From Adhaeribacter arboris (GTDB taxonomy: Bacteria > Bacteroidota > Bacteroidia > Cytophagales > Hymenobacteraceae), in the NCBI RefSeq assembly GCF_003023845.1, contig NZ_PYFT01000001.1, positions 5,332,001-5,396,000 on the forward strand: a DNA stretch of 64,000 nucleotides, read 5' to 3'. A program made the position numbers and the translations under genes. How positions within the stretch are numbered: position 1 is the first letter of the stretch; each line of letters starts with the position of its first letter. The notes under the pieces are model-generated. The model was given only the letters and a program-made list of their open reading frames with translations, made no database searches and was not told where the DNA came from. Below are positions 26,601-34,470 of this stretch, one piece after another.

Positions 26601-29236
26601 TTGACTTTCAAAGAAATATCACCAGTTGGAATAAAGCCGCCGAAAATCTATATGGATTTAGAGCAGAGGAAGCAATTGGTAAGAATTTGACTCTGCTCAC
26701 GCTTCTCGAAGACTTTGCAGAAATTATAAATTGGATTGACGCCATAGAACATAGCCGGGAAGTGGCCGTTTTTGATACGGTCCGGCATAACAAAGAAGGC
26801 GAGCCTGTTTACCTGGAGATCGTGATGTCGCCGGTGTTAAATACTTTCGGGCAGGTTATTGGCATTTCCATCATTGCCCACGACGTAAGTGAACGCAAGC
26901 GACGAGAAGCGAACTTAGCCTTCCTAGCAAAAATCAGCATAGATTTCGCCCCCTTATTAACCATACAGCAAGTGATGGAGTTGGTAGGGGAACAGCTTGC
27001 CCGTTACTTGCTGCTTTCACGCTGCCACTTTGCCCTAGTTGATGAAGACGACGATCGGGTAGAGGTTATTTACGAATACCGGCGAGATGAAAAAATGCCA
27101 AGTTTGATGGGAACGCACCACCTTTCTGATAACCTTACCGAAGAAGGTAGGCGGTATTTAAGGGTCGGTAAAGTGGCAGTGATAAACGCTACCATGAACA
27201 GTCGGCTGGTGAAAATCTCGGCGCAGATGCTCCAGCAGATTGGCTTTGGTTCGCGGGTAGATGTGCCGCACTTGGCGGAGGGGCAGTGGAAATTTTTACT
27301 CACCGTAGGACGAGCAGAAGTAGGCGAGTGGCGCAGCGATGAAGTGGAACTGCTACAAGAGCTGGCCGCTAAAATATACATTCGCCTAGAAAGAGCCCGC
27401 GTTGAAGAAGCGCTTCATCAGTCGGAAGAACGTTTGCAAAAGGCACTTTCTATTGAAACGGTAGGTATAATCTACTTTGATTTAGAAGGAGGTATTCAGG
27501 ATGCCAATGTTGCTTTTGAACACATGAGTGGCTTTTCGAAAGAAGATTTTGTTCAGGGCAAAGTTCGTTGGGAAGAGATTACGCCGCCGGAATATATGGA
27601 AATTACCTCAATCGCCCGGCAGGAGTATGAAGAGAAAGGTCAGAATACGCCATACGAAAAGCAGTATATCCGTCCGGATGGCACCCGTTGGTGGGGACGG
27701 TTTGCCGGCAGACGCCTCAGCGAAAACGAGTACGTAGAGTTTGTAGTAGATATTACCGAGCGGAAACAAGCTGAAGAAGAACTCCGACAATTGAATGAGT
27801 CGCTGGAACGACAAGTAAGCGAACGTACGCAGGCTTTACGTGAAAGCCGGGACCTGCTACAATCCGTTTTTGATACTACCTTGCTTAGTCTTTCTATTAT
27901 CAAAGCGGTCCGGGATGAAAATGAGACCATTATTGATTTCAGGATTGAGTTGGTAAATAAAGAACTGGAGCAGGAAACCGGCCGCACGGACCTGGTGGGT
28001 AAATTGTATTCAGTCGAATACCCAGGCATTAAACAAGCCGGTCTATTTGATCTTATGCTCCGAGTGATGGATACCGGAGAACCGGGCCAGGTAGAATATT
28101 ATTACCCGCACGAAAACTTTAACAAGTGGTATTCGGCCATGTTTGTGAAATTAGATGATGGGTTAGTGGCCAGCAACCTGGATATAACGGAGCGGAAGCT
28201 TGCCGAAGCGGAACTTACCCGCAATTTCACTATTTTGAAACAAGCCGAGGAAGTCGCGGGGATGGGTAGTTGGGAGTTTGATTATACCACTAATAGCTTC
28301 TACTGGTCGGAAGGAATGTACCAATTATTTGGATTATCAATGGGAAGTGAAAAGAGCCCGGAAACTTACCTGGATTATGTGCTAGAAGAAGATCGGATCA
28401 TTGCAGAGAACCTGGCACAAACGATCCGACATAATCCCCAGCCGCTAGAAGAAACCCTGCGCATCCGGGTAAAGGAAAAGGTAATTACTTTACAAATAAA
28501 AGGCATTGTGTTGCGCGATGATTTGGAGCGGCCTTACAAGCTGTTGTGCGTAGACCTGGATGTTTCCGAATTGAAACGTTTGGAGCAGGAAAACCTGCAT
28601 ATTCGTTTAGAACAGCAAAAAGCCTTGCTACTTGCTGTTCTAGAAGCACAGCAAGAAGAAAGAAAAAGAATAGCCGAATCTTTACACAATGGGGTAGGTC
28701 AGATCTTATATGCTACTAAATTGAACCTGGACCAATTAGTGGCCCACCTACCTAAAGAAGTGATGACACCCACGGCGAATCTTTTATCGGAGGCTATTCA
28801 GGAAACCCGGCGCGTGTCGCACGAGCTGGTGCCGCTCGTTCTTGAAGATTTTGGTTTGACCCAGGCCATGGAGGATTTATGTCAAAAGTATGAACAAAGT
28901 GCCATTCAAGTAAATTGCGAGGTAGATCTGGAAGGGCGTTTAGAGTCTTATTTAGAACTAGCGATTTACCGCATGGCCCAAGAATTACTGACCAATGTGG
29001 TCAAACATGCGCAAGCCACGGAAGCCGATTTGTTGCTGACCCAGGAAGAAGGAGAAATTACCTTAAAGTTGCGGGATAATGGCCAAGGTATGAACTTGAA
29101 AAATGGTAAATCAAAAGGCCTTGGGTTGCGCGCCATTGCTGACCGGGTTAAACTACTCAATGGTACCTTTACAATCGCCACGCCGTCAACAGGCAAAGGC
29201 ACGCTGATGATTATACAGCTACCCGTTCCCATTTAA
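23609..29236 (+). CDS. CheB-CheR-PAS-GAF-histidine kinase fusion protein
   Basis: This 1875-aa cytosolic signalling protein combines many modules. In order: a CheB esterase (about 18-205, GASAGG with S25); CheR N-terminal and SAM-methyltransferase domains (about 215-480, WVAGCATGEEAYSLAM and CRNVLIYL); a region of unclear fold; and a long coiled coil (about 660-730, rich in EELxxxNEEL). Then come several PAS domains (about 735-1097), a GAF domain (about 1100-1264), three more PAS domains (about 1267-1657), and a HisKA_3-type kinase (about 1677-1740, with H1693 in ESLHNGVGQ) with HATPase_c (NGQGMNLKNG and GLGLRAIADR). It probably links methylation-like enzymology to phosphorylation of an unlinked response regulator. 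Confidence 0.92.
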   Translation: METNQITKFLTEKPEGFLITGIGASAGGVQALKEFFQHVPEDSGVAYVVILHLSPDHDSQLAQVLQAVTTIPVRQVTEKVKIEPDHIFVVPPNQHLIMEDGFVVPSVNLHLEDRRAPVDIFFRTLADSYGPRAICVVLSGTGANGSMGLKRIKEMGGVAYVQNPREAEFNEMPRNAIATDLVDEVLPVADIPRKIIIYQNSVGTIEIPVEAEKRPEQQQQALREIFTQLRLRTGHDFSNYKHPTLLRRIERRINIRNLPDLPSYAAFVQQNLEEVNALLKDLLISVTNFFRDKKPFEAMEREMLPVIFKNKTAQDEVRIWVAGCATGEEAYSLAMLVAERTLSALNTPKVQIFATDIDDAALTVAREGLYTLNDAADVSPERLRNFFQKEGDNYRIKREIREMILFASHNFLKDPPFSRLDLVTCRNVLIYLNATAQERVMETFHFALKSGGYLFLGSSESVDGASDLYAPVSRDNHIFQAREVALRHYPVPESVSSTFQFQKNEPLLQKQEVSIGQSLHRISFGELHQKMLEQYAPPSLVVNADYDILHMSEKVGRFLEFSGGEPTKNLLKLIKPELRLELRSALHQAAQRQAPMEVRNIPYGKSEERQLLSIQIRPVTKEDDPANAFILVIFDQNQKEPSAETIVLRSDEPVARHLEEELIQVKAQLRHSTEQFEYQAEELKASNEELQAINEELRSAAEELETSKEELQSINEEVRTVNQELKVKIEEMGVTSNNLQNLINSAEVATIFLDRAFCTQLYTPEARQIFNLIPTDYGRPISDITHRLEYRDLLHDVETVLEKLTIIEREVTTTDDQAFMMRILPYRTTEDRINGVVITFFDITKRKQSEKALQQSEDRLRLLIESAKDYAIFTIDTERRVISWSSGAQMILGYTEAEIMGKSGDIVFVPEDRDQMAPEKESETAHQEGRAENERWHLRKDGSRFWGSGITQPLRDEQGKTIGFVKIMRDLTEQRQMEEAKFFLASIVETSNDSVITIDFQRNITSWNKAAENLYGFRAEEAIGKNLTLLTLLEDFAEIINWIDAIEHSREVAVFDTVRHNKEGEPVYLEIVMSPVLNTFGQVIGISIIAHDVSERKRREANLAFLAKISIDFAPLLTIQQVMELVGEQLARYLLLSRCHFALVDEDDDRVEVIYEYRRDEKMPSLMGTHHLSDNLTEEGRRYLRVGKVAVINATMNSRLVKISAQMLQQIGFGSRVDVPHLAEGQWKFLLTVGRAEVGEWRSDEVELLQELAAKIYIRLERARVEEALHQSEERLQKALSIETVGIIYFDLEGGIQDANVAFEHMSGFSKEDFVQGKVRWEEITPPEYMEITSIARQEYEEKGQNTPYEKQYIRPDGTRWWGRFAGRRLSENEYVEFVVDITERKQAEEELRQLNESLERQVSERTQALRESRDLLQSVFDTTLLSLSIIKAVRDENETIIDFRIELVNKELEQETGRTDLVGKLYSVEYPGIKQAGLFDLMLRVMDTGEPGQVEYYYPHENFNKWYSAMFVKLDDGLVASNLDITERKLAEAELTRNFTILKQAEEVAGMGSWEFDYTTNSFYWSEGMYQLFGLSMGSEKSPETYLDYVLEEDRIIAENLAQTIRHNPQPLEETLRIRVKEKVITLQIKGIVLRDDLERPYKLLCVDLDVSELKRLEQENLHIRLEQQKALLLAVLEAQQEERKRIAESLHNGVGQILYATKLNLDQLVAHLPKEVMTPTANLLSEAIQETRRVSHELVPLVLEDFGLTQAMEDLCQKYEQSAIQVNCEVDLEGRLESYLELAIYRMAQELLTNVVKHAQATEADLLLTQEEGEITLKLRDNGQGMNLKNGKSKGLGLRAIADRVKLLNGTFTIATPSTGKGTLMIIQLPVPI

Positions 29237-29601
29237 ATGTGTTGGATAGCTAATTGCATCTCAATTAAGAAAAAATAAATTAATAAAGAGCTCTTTCCTC
29301 TACCTGTGAGTTATGATTTTGGACCAAAACTTAAATAGTACAGCTCGAGAGTGATTACAATTAACCTTTAGTTCTCCTATTTTAATTTCCGCAGGAACTT
29401 CTTTACCGAAAATTAGTACCAAGTCGTGGATAATGAGATTCAAGAAGTGAGAGGATTTAAAAACAAGAATTTGCTAAAACCTTCTCAGATTTAAATTTTA
29501 TATCCTTAAAAAATCTAGAGGATATCCTTTATAGGATGTCCATTTATTAGGCTAATTCAGTTTATTGCAATTCTTAAAATAAAAATTAGCTTTTTATATA
29601 T
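29237..29601. other. Gene-free intergenic region
   Basis: A/T-rich sequence between the convergent fusion gene and the small orphan gene. Imperfect repeats of AAATCTAGAGGATATCCTTT type near 29510-29540 could form a weak hairpin; no gene is seen. Confidence 0.4.
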
Positions 29602-29850
29602 TTACCAATCCAACCTTAATTTAATTTTCTCTAAATAAGGTTCCAACCGGAGAGTAGCGTTAAAGGCTTCGATGTATTCGCATTTGGCCTTATTCTTGGA
29701 AATATTAATTTCTACAAAGAAGTTGGGAACATAAAAAAGAAAAATGCTACAAAAAAACGTATCGCGGCAAGCCAGGAATTTTCCTCTATTATGAATATAC
29801 TCTAATTTTTCTAGTTGCGATAAGGATTCAAATGTATTCCAAGGTTTCAT
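29602..29850 (-). CDS. Orphan protein of the LEPYL family, copy 3
   Basis: From the ATG at 29848-29850 the product is 82 aa, the same length as the copy at 20228-20476, which supports this start over the longer in-frame one at 29895. Shared elements are TF near residue 6, KLEYI, a central YVPNFFVEI strand, CEYI, and LEPYLEKIKLRLDW at the end. It lies 17 bases downstream of the GNEF-family gene on the same strand, so both are probably one transcript. The function is unknown. Confidence 0.65.
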   Translation of the reverse strand: MKPWNTFESLSQLEKLEYIHNRGKFLACRDTFFCSIFLFYVPNFFVEINISKNKAKCEYIEAFNATLRLEPYLEKIKLRLDW

Positions 29851-29867
29851 AATCGTGGGTCCAGGAA

Positions 29868-30083
29868 TTATAATTGGAAAAGCGCCATCAAACACTTCTT
29901 AATAGCCTCCGGCTCGTAGAGGCAAGTAAATTCATTCCCATTGTGTTTAATGGTAACTTTTATTTGGCCTAGAAAGTCCGGTTGAACGATGACGCCATAA
30001 ATTTTTAAGGCATTGTAATTTTCCAGCGTGCAGGCTTGTTCAATAAGAGCGTGCAGCGCCGACTGGGATAAGGTAGTAACCAT
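29868..30083 (-). CDS. Orphan protein of the GNEF family, copy 1
   Basis: The 71-aa product is homologous over its whole length to the product at 51826-52041, about 40 percent identical by eye and of identical length. Shared residues include AL-x2-LIE-x2-C, NY-x2-L-x2-YG, V-x-PD, GNEF and P-x-A-x-K-x-CL. The fold is likely alpha/beta with a central two-strand hairpin around the GNEF turn. It is paired with a LEPYL-family gene downstream. The function is unknown. Confidence 0.65.
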   Translation of the reverse strand: MVTTLSQSALHALIEQACTLENYNALKIYGVIVQPDFLGQIKVTIKHNGNEFTCLYEPEAIKKCLMALFQL

Positions 30084-30906
30084 AAAGATTTTTTGAAGAA
30101 TAGGCGCAATGGCTTTTATAGATGCAAATCGTATTTCGGGTAGTCAAGTCAAAGATGAAGGTAATGGCTATTAGCTAGTACTAACAGAATCCTGGATTAA
30201 CTAGCAAATTTTGATAGACTCACCCTTTAAAAGTAATGTTCTAACAAATACTCACCTCAAAAATGAATAACGAACTCTTGTTGTATATCCGTTTCGTAGG
30301 ACCAAATTTTAGCATCAATATGCTTCCTGTGATACATAAGCAGGAGGTAATATCTAGTTTGATTCTATTGCTTAAGGACGGTAATTAATGTTGTAAGAGA
30401 AACAAAAATACTCGCTCATTATAGCTTGTCTCTTAATCCAACCAGAATAAATACTTCATTAATAATTCGTGCTTTTTATAAGTACGTACGTATAATTACT
30501 GTTTTGTTAAATGAATTTATACGGAGTGGACTTGTATAAGGTTGACCAATATTATCAAAAGCAGCGGAGCCTTTACAAAACAGAGAAAGAAGTCTTAAAC
30601 TGGACCTAAAAATTAAAATGGAAAACCAACTTTTTGAGATCAATGTCAAAGAATTTATTAGTCAGGATAAAAATAATTAAGATGATATGGGTAAGTTGAT
30701 GAAAAAAGAAAAAAGTTAAAAACAAACAAGATTATCCAAGAAGCTTTGAAGTGGGTAGTTAGTTAATTTCTGACGCATCAGTGCTGAATAGTTGGCTGAT
30801 TGTGGTATAGTTAGTATTAACATAGGTAACTTATAGAGTGGAGAGGAGGTATTCTTGATGGCAATCTCAGAAGTTTATGGCAAAACTTATACTAAGACTA
30901 AGGGAG
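30084..30906. other. Non-coding stretch with possible ORF relics
   Basis: No intact gene is supported. A plus-strand frame at about 30511-30609 (MNLYGVDLYKVDQYYQKQRS) and a short one at 30618-30680 (MENQLFEINVKEFISQDKNN) read like broken coding sequence. The right border is the inverted repeat of the IS256-family element. Confidence 0.35.
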
Positions 30907-32056
30907 TGTAAAATAAACTGTGTCACTTATTATTTTTATTAGAGTTGTGGGCATGTGGTAAACCTGTTTGGAGGTTTTCCATATGTCCCCAACTATCCAT
31001 TTTTGAGATAGACTGTGAGTCGTTCTTCAAACCTAATGTAAAGCTGCGATAAAGTCAAGCGCCAGTTGTGCAGCGGCATAGTCCACTTCTCGGATACTTT
31101 TTGCACCACCAGGTAAATCAGCTTCAGTAAAGCATTGTCGGAGGTGAAAGCCCCTTTAGTTTTGGTCACTTTACGTACCTGTCGGTGGAAGCCCTCCACG
31201 ATATTGGTCGAATAAATGACCTTACGAATAGCAGCATCATACTTAAAGAAGGTTGACAAATGCTCCCAGTTATTATACCAGCCTTGTAGCGGCACTGGGT
31301 ATTTCTTGCCCCACTTCTCGTCCAGCTTCAGCAGGTTTTCATAGCCTTCTTCCTGGTTGAAGGCTTGGTAAACCGGTTTGAGGTCAGCTATAAAGGCTTT
31401 CTTATCCTTCTCGGCAATATAGCGTAGGCTGCTGCGAATCTGGTGGACCACACAAGTCTGGATCTCGGTTTGAGGAAAGATGGCAGCAATAGCTTCGGGA
31501 AATCCTTTCAGTCCATCAATGCAGACAATGAGCATATCTTCTACGCCGCGACTTTTCAGGTCTGTTAACACCGAGAGCCAGAATTTAGCGCCTTCGCTCT
31601 CTGACAAGTACATGCCGATTAAGTCTTTGGTGCCACTAAGACTTACACCTAGAATATTGTACACTGCCCGCGTGACCACACTGCTCCCTTCCCGGACTTT
31701 GACTATCGGATCAAAGCTGCCCGAGCGGTCCCGGGTAGTTTCCAGTTCAAACTCTCCTGAAAGGCTCTTGACCTTTTTACTAGTCTTGCCATTCTTGCGG
31801 TTGGTCAATCCCGCTGCCTTTTCCTCCTGCAGGTGAGCCTCTAATTCGCCGGCCAGCGCCGACTCTAGAAAGTGTTTGAGTAATGGCGCAAAGATGCCTT
31901 TCTCGCCATTCAGCGGTTTGCCTGCATACATCCCTCTTATCGCTTCCTGCTTGAAGCTTTCAAAGTCAAATTCCTGGTCTTTTTCCATAAATAAACTGTG
32001 TCCTTTAAAGTTAATTCTTTATTCCCTTTTGTTCTTTTGACACAGTTTATTTTACA
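30907..32056 (-). mobile_element. IS256-family insertion sequence
   Basis: A 1150-bp element is bounded by 19-bp perfect terminal inverted repeats, TGTAAAATAAACTGTGTCA at 30907-30925 and its complement at 32038-32056. It contains one transposase gene on the minus strand. I see no matching 8-9-bp target duplication in the flanks, so the insertion is old or the flanks rearranged. Confidence 0.88.
30993..31988 (-). CDS. IS256-family transposase with internal deletion
   Basis: The frame is open for 331 aa, shorter than the family's usual about 400. The N-terminal zinc-finger-like and helical part (HFLESALAGELEAHLQEEKA) is intact, and so are the C-terminal catalytic blocks: CIDGLKGFPEAI with the second Asp, CVVHQIRSSL, and IYSTNIVEGFHRQVRKVTK with the Glu. 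In relatives the text from about FEPQ-I-V to the YLDAI segment with the first catalytic Asp lies between FDP and KVREG. Here these are fused (SFDPIVKVREG), so about 80-90 residues and the first Asp are missing, in frame. The protein is therefore probably inactive. Confidence 0.85.
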   Translation of the reverse strand: MEKDQEFDFESFKQEAIRGMYAGKPLNGEKGIFAPLLKHFLESALAGELEAHLQEEKAAGLTNRKNGKTSKKVKSLSGEFELETTRDRSGSFDPIVKVREGSSVVTRAVYNILGVSLSGTKDLIGMYLSESEGAKFWLSVLTDLKSRGVEDMLIVCIDGLKGFPEAIAAIFPQTEIQTCVVHQIRSSLRYIAEKDKKAFIADLKPVYQAFNQEEGYENLLKLDEKWGKKYPVPLQGWYNNWEHLSTFFKYDAAIRKVIYSTNIVEGFHRQVRKVTKTKGAFTSDNALLKLIYLVVQKVSEKWTMPLHNWRLTLSQLYIRFEERLTVYLKNG

Positions 32057-32238
32057 ATCTCTAAGAGTAGTTATAAGAGAAAAATTATTTTCCTTCTTCT
32101 AGTCCCTTTTTCCGTTTGGATTTAATTAAAATAAATACCTTTTCCATGTTCTATTAAGGAAAGGTAATAGGCTCCCTTTGTGCCGGTGGGTTAAACATTA
32201 TTGTTCCCTAATCGGTAAAGGCAGTATAATTCCTGGCT

Positions 32239-33198
32239 ATGCTGATCCGACGAAATCTAAAGCCAAGTGTCATTTTCTTTTACACTTGGAAGAGTATGCT
32301 CTATTACCTCTTGTTGGCTCTGGCGGTTTATCTGCTCCACGACTTTTTTGCCGTCTGGGAATTACATATTCCCTTTACCGCTATTTCGGCTCTGAGTACG
32401 GCGCTGGCTATCTTCCTGGGTTTTAAGACCAGTAATGCCTACGAGCGCTGGTGGGAAGCCCGCCAAATCTGGGGTTCGCTCGTTAATTATAGTCGCGCCT
32501 GGGCCCGCCAGGTAATTACCATGGTGATCCCGCCCGAACCAGAACAAAGTGCTGCCGTCAAAGATTTACAATACCGGATGGTCTACCGGCACATGGCTTT
32601 TGTGCATGCCTTGCGCGTATTTTTAAGGCAGAAACACACCTATAATAAGCAGTGGCAAGAAGAGATTTACGAGGAACCCAATCAATACTCCGACACGGAA
32701 GCTTTTCTTTCTCCCACTGAATACCAGCTTTTTACCCATAAGCAAAATCCACCCAACTACCTGCTCGAATTACAAGGCGAAGACCTACGCACCGCTTACG
32801 ATCAGGGCTGGTTATCCGATTTCCGGTTTGTCAAACTGGAAGAAACGCTGGTGGAGTTTAACAACGTGCAAGGCCGCAGCGAACGCATTAAAAATACGCC
32901 CTTTCCGCGGCAGTACAGTTTCTTCTCGCGCGTTTTTGTGTTTATTCATGCTTCCCTCTTACCTTTTGTCTTTGTCGAGGAACTGGGGTGGGCGAGTATT
33001 CCCATTTCCGTCATTATTTCTTTTGTGTTCCTGTGCCTAGACTTGATCGGGGAACGCTCGGAAGATCCCTTTGAAAACCGGCTGGAAGATGTGCCACTAA
33101 CCGCTCTGAGTTTAACGATTGAGACTAACCTAAAAGAACAATGGGGGGCGCTGGATTTTCCCGCTAAAAAGCACCCCCCCGGCGGCATTGTTCTCTAG
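32239..33198 (+). CDS. Bestrophin-family anion channel
   Basis: The 319-aa membrane protein matches the bestrophin/YneE family of pentameric anion channels. The N-terminal helix (FYTWKSMLYYLLLALAVYLL), the conserved FLGFKTSNAYERWWEARQIWG motif and the later pair of helices (FSRVFVFIHASLLPFVFVEE, then SIPISVIISFVFLCLDLIGE) are diagnostic, as is the EDPFENRLEDVPL segment near the C-terminus. Ion selectivity cannot be told from sequence alone. It is a single gene convergent with the adhesin operon. Confidence 0.9.
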   Translation: MLIRRNLKPSVIFFYTWKSMLYYLLLALAVYLLHDFFAVWELHIPFTAISALSTALAIFLGFKTSNAYERWWEARQIWGSLVNYSRAWARQVITMVIPPEPEQSAAVKDLQYRMVYRHMAFVHALRVFLRQKHTYNKQWQEEIYEEPNQYSDTEAFLSPTEYQLFTHKQNPPNYLLELQGEDLRTAYDQGWLSDFRFVKLEETLVEFNNVQGRSERIKNTPFPRQYSFFSRVFVFIHASLLPFVFVEELGWASIPISVIISFVFLCLDLIGERSEDPFENRLEDVPLTALSLTIETNLKEQWGALDFPAKKHPPGGIVL

Positions 33199-33245
33199 GA
33201 TATAGAGGCCATCCACCTATACAAAGAGAGAATGATTCTCCCGTC

Positions 33246-33372
33246 ACTCGTCTCAGCAATCAAAATTTTACTTGTTTTCCGAGATGCCTCTTTGAGATTA
33301 CTATTCCGTCCAAAATACCGGATTTTACCACATCCTTTTTCTTTATCTTTTTTCTATCGTTTTCTGAGACGG
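33246..33372. promoter_or_regulatory. Res-like repeat cluster without a resolvase
   Basis: The stretch CAAAATTTTACTTGTTTTCC followed by GAGATGCCTCTTTGAGA resembles the region just upstream of the resolvase gene at 49.6 kb (GTGAGATGCTCATTTGAGAC). It is bounded by CGTCTCAG (33248-33255) and CTGAGACG (33364-33371). It may be a recombination site left by a lost mobile element. Confidence 0.4.
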
Positions 33373-33405
33373 TTGGTCAATTTATTTTAGTACTAGACGT
33401 AGAGC

Positions 33406-33471
33406 TTACCCGCTCAATAAAACAAAAGGCTTATCATTAATGATAAGCCTTTTGTTTTATTGAGCGGGTAA
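33406..33471. terminator. 66-bp perfect palindrome, bidirectional terminator
   Basis: Two 33-bp arms meet with no spacer at GGCTTATCATT/AATGATAAGCC, between the convergent bestrophin gene and the adhesin operon. The arms contain AAAACAAAAGGC and GCCTTTTGTTTT, so each strand would give a hairpin with a U-rich 3' side. Position and symmetry support termination from both directions. Confidence 0.85.
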
Positions 33472-33475
33472 CTTA

Positions 33476-34459
33476 TTACCAAAGAGTAATCTTTTTACCC
33501 AAGCCTTTATAATTTACAGGCATCAGATTATAAATAAGCACTATTTCATTGCTGCCTCCATTGATGCGGCTGGCCTTACCCGAGGTAGTTTCGTAGGTAT
33601 ACCCGATTCTAACCTGGTTGAAACGCATGCCTCCAGTAAAGGAATAGGCTAAATCCTGTCGGTAGCCCACTCCAGCCCAAAAGGAATTATTAATTACTCC
33701 TTTTAATTGGCCTTCAATCGTTTCCCGCAATTTAGAATCATACCGGTAAATGCCATTTACAATCAAGCCAAATTGATCCGAAATACCTTTCCGGTATCCT
33801 GCCTGCACCACATGATTGGTTGGAAAAGCATCCTCCAGGTAGTTCCCTCCGGAACTTAACTTTCCCTTAGCCGCATCCTGCAAGGCATATCCGATGTAAT
33901 AATCTTCTGCCATCAACATCACGCCCACATTCACATCTACTTTAGTAACCCTCGTATTATCGTTAGCAAATAAGTTTTGATATTTCGGATCATTGGTAAC
34001 ATCTACCGCCAGTTTAGTCTGGTCCAGGGAGGTGGCATCATAGGTAATGGCTGCTCCGGCTCGTAAACTTAACTTTTCAGAAAGCCGAACCCGGGAACTA
34101 TAATTGAGAAAAAGTTGCGTTTGGCGATAAGGACCAAACGTATCCCGCAGCAAGGACAACCCAACAGCGTTTTTAGCTCCTAAGTACTGGTTTGAACCTT
34201 GGTCTGGCTTATTGCCATCTTTCCAGGTAGTTAAATCAGCCAAATCTAATTCAGCAGAAATAAAAAGGGTTTTAGGAGCATTTTCAAACCCAGTCCACTG
34301 GTTGCGGTAAATACTTTTGAGAACCGATCCATCCTGTCCCGTTAAAGCTGGGTTGAAATAGTGCGGCACCAAAGAAAAGTTAGCAATTTGTTTTCTGTTT
34401 TGAGCTTGTACTCTCCAGGCAGAAGCCATTACCAATACAATTATTAAAAACTTTTTCAT
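33476..34459 (-). CDS. PorP/SprF-family type IX secretion system protein
   Basis: From the ATG at 34457-34459 the product is 327 aa with a signal peptide (MKKFLIIVLVMASAWRVQAQ). A longer frame to 34579 runs into the upstream gene and is less likely. The mature N-terminus (FSLVPHYFNPALTGQDGS, then YRNQWTGFENAPKTLFIS) is the PorP/SprF signature, and the rest is beta-barrel-like. In flavobacteria SprF is needed for secretion or surface placement of the SprB adhesin encoded beside it. Here it follows the 1655-aa adhesin by 11 bases, so it is probably that adhesin's dedicated partner. Confidence 0.9.
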   Translation of the reverse strand: MKKFLIIVLVMASAWRVQAQNRKQIANFSLVPHYFNPALTGQDGSVLKSIYRNQWTGFENAPKTLFISAELDLADLTTWKDGNKPDQGSNQYLGAKNAVGLSLLRDTFGPYRQTQLFLNYSSRVRLSEKLSLRAGAAITYDATSLDQTKLAVDVTNDPKYQNLFANDNTRVTKVDVNVGVMLMAEDYYIGYALQDAAKGKLSSGGNYLEDAFPTNHVVQAGYRKGISDQFGLIVNGIYRYDSKLRETIEGQLKGVINNSFWAGVGYRQDLAYSFTGGMRFNQVRIGYTYETTSGKASRINGGSNEIVLIYNLMPVNYKGLGKKITLW

Positions 34460-34470
34460 TTTAGTTACTT

